Below, piece by piece: positions 7,497-9,156 of a stretch of DNA of 9,156 nt (position 1 is its first letter; each line of letters opens with the position of its first letter). This DNA comes from Syntrophobacterales bacterium (GTDB lineage: Bacteria > Desulfobacterota > Syntrophobacteria > BM002). Where the stretch lies: the NCBI GenBank assembly GCA_030613915.1, contig JAUWKY010000059.1, forward strand, positions 1-9,156, read 5' to 3'. The notes beneath the pieces were generated by a model. The model was not told the origin of the DNA. It did not search any database and saw nothing but the letters and a program-made list of their open reading frames with translations. Made by a program: the position numbers and the translations under genes.

Positions 7497-7533
7497 GGCA
7501 TAGGGCATAGAGCATGGAGCATAGGGAAAGACA
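7497..7533. repeat. GCATAGRGCATRG short tandem-like repeat
   Basis: GGCATAGGGCATAGAGCATGG followed by AGCATAGGG is four imperfect copies of a GCATAGG-like word. Such runs are common degenerate intergenic repeats in metagenome-type environmental genomes; no function is suggested. Confidence 0.45.
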
Positions 7534-7583
7534 GCTGGCAGCTAGCAGCAGGTAGATTCGAACCTACGTGGAGAGGCGGAAAT

Positions 7584-7726
7584 TGATAGAAATTCCAAAA
7601 AACAAATCACAAATAACAAATAAATCACAATGACCGAAATTCGAAATTCCAATGCTGTTTGGGTCATTGGATTTTGGATTTTGGAATTTATTTGTAATTT
7701 GGTGCTTGGGATTTCGGATTACGAAA
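7584..7726. repeat. A/T-rich inverted repeat with CAATGACC/GGTCATTG core
   Basis: CAATGACC (7628-7635) pairs perfectly with GGTCATTG (7662-7669). Outside this core the left arm is rich in AAATTCCAA, ACAAATAAC and ACAAATAAATCAC words, and the right arm in the complementary TTTTGGAATTTATTTGT and AATTTGG words, so the unit is an imperfect palindrome of roughly 140 bases. It lies in the 398-base stretch 7351-7748 without genes. I recognise this wording as a widespread intergenic repeat of environmental bacteria. Small open frames crossing it are artefacts. Confidence 0.6.
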
Positions 7727-7748
7727 TGTTTGACGATTTTAACAATTT

Positions 7749-8441
7749 CTACGATTTTTCTTTCCGAAGCGCCTTTTTCAATGCTGCAATGTGCACTTCA
7801 CCGGCGAAGTGCACCGGACTCTTACCATGTATTGGATCCCAGCCAGAGGGATCTGCATAGCAGAAGAATTGTGTCTCCAGGCCAATGCGTGTCTCTGCTT
7901 CTTCTACGGGCAATCCCTCTACCCGCTTGGCAGCGTCCCAGGTTGCTCCGCAAGGTGCACCTCGGCAGACCTGGATGCGGTCGATCTTGCCGTTCGTTAT
8001 CTCCACAGCAAACTCCGGCGCGCCAAAATGTTCACCATATTGACCCAGGCCGACCTGCCTGGAAAGGCCGCATCAGGTGGGGGGGGTCAAAGCCCCTTTT
8101 ACCCGAAGTTTCTTACCTGAGGCTACGATGGGAATGTTTCTAGCACGGCAGGCAACGGCAAGGTCGTGGGAGAGGTCTGGATGTTTCAAGAAATCCAAAA
8201 CGAGGTCAGCCTGAATGTCGGATGGTAAGTAGTCCCGGGTATCGTCCAGAATCGGAGGCAAGCCCTCATCAATGGAGACAGTCTCGATGATAAAGAGCTC
8301 TTTTCCGTATCTTCTTATACCCTGTATTTTCCTTTCCCCGCTGCCATTTTGTTGGAAGACCAGGATTTTCTCGCGGCTGATCTTGCACTCGATTTTTCTT
8401 TCACCTGAAGGATAACAGCGTGTGTTTTTCCCGCTGGTCAT
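7749..8441 (-). CDS. dfsP: DUF166-family protein, probable selenoprotein (Sec123 encoded by in-frame TGA)
   Basis: Read through one TGA (8073-8075), this frame gives 230 residues ending at TAG 7749. Residues 1-122, the TGA (123) and 124-230 are all in one frame, so no frameshift is needed. The C-terminal half is strongly DUF166-like: QYGEHFGAPEFAVEI (about 134-148), VCRGAPCGATWDAA (158-171), QFFCYADPSGWDP (191-203) and GKSPVHFAGEVH (206-217). The stop interrupts LTPPT-U-C-GLSRQ, where a Cys-Cys pair would be expected in non-seleno relatives. A SECIS-like hairpin follows directly. AGAGG (8451-8455), nine bases before ATG 8441, supports the start. Other cysteines at 159, 164 and 194 may join Sec123/Cys124 in a redox or metal site (inference). 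DUF166 is sometimes labelled thymidylate-synthase-related without proof; function is unknown. The symbol is from memory of an NCBI family name. The alternative is a pseudogene with a nonsense mutation. Confidence 0.82.
8045..8062 (-). promoter_or_regulatory. bacterial SECIS-like hairpin directly after the TGA
   Basis: On the minus strand CCAGGC (8062-8057), loop AGGTCG (8056-8051) and GCCTGG (8050-8045) form a perfect 6-bp stem. The loop begins 17 bases after the TGA. The E. coli fdhF SECIS, from memory, has the loop AGGUCU beginning about 18 bases after its UGA, with the GGUC bases contacted by SelB. The fdhF upper stem has a bulged U that I do not see here. Recruiting SelB with Sec-tRNA would let the TGA be read as selenocysteine. 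Confidence 0.7.
8073..8075 (-). other. in-frame TGA, probable selenocysteine codon
   Basis: TGA is followed directly by TGC (Cys), giving a Sec-Cys pair. Upstream codons (GCT TTG ACC CCC CCC ACC) and downstream codons (TGC GGC CTT TCC AGG) are in the same frame, and the conserved domain runs across it. Confidence 0.78.
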
Positions 8442-8463
8442 TTGTTACTACCTCTCAACATTG

Positions 8464-8484
8464 TTAACCCTGATGTTGCAGACC
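8464..8484 (+). repeat. solo end of the inverted-repeat element, between the PilZ gene and dfsP
   Basis: AACCCTGATGTTGCAGACC with a TT prefix matches the consensus end of the 199-bp element at 20 of 21 bases. It lies just upstream of the dfsP ribosome site, so it may sit in or near that gene's promoter. Further on, TTGGCT (8520-8525) and AGCCAA (8533-8538) make a small hairpin of unknown role. Confidence 0.6.
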
Positions 8485-8598
8485 TACTCTTCGGCGCTGC
8501 GCTTTATTATTTTCGCATATTGGCTCTCGAAAAGCCAACCCTTCGCACTCGAGCATCAGCAGTAGAGACCTGAGACAAGAAGATCAATCATCCCTCTG

Positions 8599-8937
8599 TT
8601 ATGCTATACCGGTGTCGCTAAGGAGCTTCGACACAGTCGCGGAAATGAACTGGCGATCCTGGTCAGACATCTCAACAAAGTGAACTCCCACCCCAAGTGC
8701 CAGGACCTTACCTGCCCAAGCCACCTTAGCGGTAATAGTAAGGGGCGAACCGGTTGGGGGCTGAATCGTTAAGGTAACGGCTTCTCCGGGTTCAAGTGTC
8801 TGCTCACAGTGGATGTAAGCACCGCCGATCCCAAGATTTCTCAGCTTGGCCTCGATGATACCCTGAGCGGGCTTGATGGTGACAGGCCATCTGATTTCGG
8901 CTCTCGGGTAACTTCGTCTTTCGGTGTTTGTAACCAT
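8599..8937 (-). CDS. single-domain PilZ protein, likely c-di-GMP receptor
   Basis: This 112-residue protein is one PilZ domain. The N-terminal arginine motif RSYPR (8-12, RxxxR) and the strand RWPVTI (16-21) are followed by LRNLGIGGAYIHCEQTL (32-48), where the usual [D/N]xSxxG motif appears as N34-L-G36-I-G-G39, with Gly in place of Ser. Later come PGEAVTLTI (50-58) and the closing VGVHFVEMSDQDRQFI segment. Stand-alone PilZ proteins bind cyclic di-GMP and pass the signal to partners. Binding is likely but the Ser-to-Gly change could weaken it. I chose ATG 8937 because the upstream extension to 9060 lacks domain similarity and crosses a repeat end, while a G-rich ribosome site with GGGGAG lies just before 8937. 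It could be co-transcribed with dfsP 157 bases downstream, though a repeat end separates them. Confidence 0.88.
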   Translation of the reverse strand: MVTNTERRSYPRAEIRWPVTIKPAQGIIEAKLRNLGIGGAYIHCEQTLEPGEAVTLTIQPPTGSPLTITAKVAWAGKVLALGVGVHFVEMSDQDRQFISATVSKLLSDTGIA

Positions 8938-8940
8938 GTT

Positions 8941-8951
8941 CTCCCCCCCCC
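8941..8951 (-). promoter_or_regulatory. nine-G homopolymer forming the PilZ gene's ribosome-binding region
   Basis: On the minus strand nine consecutive G (8951-8943) followed by AG form the Shine-Dalgarno region three bases before ATG 8937. Long G runs at such places can slip during replication and alter expression. Confidence 0.5.
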
Positions 8952-8993
8952 AATATGGAAAGTCCTCCTCTCGCCAGTCGATGGTTATACAGT

Positions 8994-9008
8994 CAACGTT
9001 AGGGTTTA
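8994..9008 (-). repeat. short solo end of the inverted-repeat element
   Basis: Read on the minus strand it is TAAACCCTAACGTTG, the outer 15 bases of the element's end; similarity then stops. It faces the end at 8464-8484, so the two bracket the PilZ gene. Confidence 0.5.
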
Positions 9009-9047
9009 TTCTGAAACGGTCCACTGATCCTACATCTTGTACAACAC

Positions 9048-9156
9048 CTACGTTTTCCAAACAATCATTTTATTCAGCAGCTCTAGCACTCCCTGCCAAG
9101 AACCAAAAGAGAGGCCACCCTCTCGGTTTAGAGCGCTGGAGTGGATGTAACCCAAG
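9048..9156 (-). CDS. possible 3' end of a gene entering from the right edge
   Basis: A minus-strand frame is open from the window edge to TAG at 9048-9050 and encodes 35 residues. It includes GYIHSSALNREGGLSFG and ends with QGVLELLNKMIVWKT, which reads like an ordinary globular C-terminus with an amphipathic helix. No family is recognised and the start lies outside. A second frame is also open from the edge for about 27 codons but looks less protein-like. A 6-bp hairpin at 9109-9124 (GAGAGG/CCTCTC, then TTTT on the minus strand) would be inside this gene; if the gene is not real, it could instead be a weak terminator. Confidence 0.3.
   Translation of the reverse strand, partial: LGYIHSSALNREGGLSFGSWQGVLELLNKMIVWKT

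Noticed and set aside
7552..7567. tRNA T-arm-like GTAGATTCGAACCTAC, possible tRNA remnant or attachment site
   Set aside because: On either strand no 5-bp T stem plus acceptor stem can be completed and no tRNA body is present; it is a short chance palindrome.
7791..7814. Perfect inverted repeat GTGCACTTC/GAAGTGCAC
   Set aside because: It lies in the DUF166 coding region and arises from the VHFAGEVH codons; a regulatory role is not needed to explain it.
8073..8095. Frameshift at the eight-C run (8079-8086) as the reason for the split DUF166 gene
   Set aside because: Both halves are already in the same frame; only a TGA separates them, so a length error in the run would break rather than restore the protein.
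7652..8143. 163-codon plus-strand open frame
   Set aside because: It is antisense to the DUF166 gene and begins inside a low-complexity repeat; no domain-like sequence is seen.
9109..9124. GAGAGG/CCTCTC hairpin followed by TTTT on the minus strand as a terminator
   Set aside because: The stem is only 6 bp with a short T-run, and it falls inside an open frame that may be the end of a gene.

Overview
The window (about half G+C) looks like chromosomal DNA of a Gram-negative, probably anaerobic bacterium of the deltaproteobacterial (Desulfobacterota) type. This is inferred from the gene mix (tripartite RND efflux, OmpA-type lipoprotein, PilZ protein, a DUF166 protein, a four-cysteine mini-protein), from the intergenic A/T-rich and terminal-inverted-repeat elements, and above all from what looks like a selenocysteine codon. 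No rRNA, tRNA or CRISPR array was found.

Layout. Positions 38-4936, all on the minus strand, form an efflux operon read as TetR/AcrR regulator, periplasmic adaptor, RND permease. Its promoter (4945-4973) has a consensus -35 box and is overlapped by a dyad (4950-4984) that is the obvious operator, so the operon looks autoregulated. No outer-membrane channel gene is in view. After a repeat-rich gap comes a plus-strand cytidylate-kinase-like gene (5250-5867), which converges on a minus-strand OmpA-family lipoprotein gene (5931-6704) across a hairpin.

Positions 6705-7131 hold a 199-bp near-palindromic element with 21/23-matching terminal inverted repeats. Solo copies of its end lie at four other intergenic places. 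Next are a 72-residue four-cysteine protein (7132-7350, minus) and an A/T-rich inverted-repeat region (7497-7748).

The most interesting gene is at 7749-8441 (minus). It is a DUF166-family protein whose single reading frame is interrupted by one TGA (8073-8075), immediately followed by a cysteine codon. Ten bases after the TGA lies a perfect 6-bp stem with an AGGTCG loop, at almost the same distance and with almost the same loop as the E. coli fdhF SECIS element. The conserved domain continues in the same frame afterwards, so I read it as a selenoprotein (Sec123-Cys124) rather than a pseudogene. From memory, NCBI has a family name 'DUF166 family (seleno)protein DfsP'; if that is right the family is flagged but its function remains unknown.

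Upstream are a single-domain PilZ protein (8599-8937, minus) with a nine-G tract in its ribosome-binding region, and possibly the last 35 codons of another minus-strand gene at the right edge.
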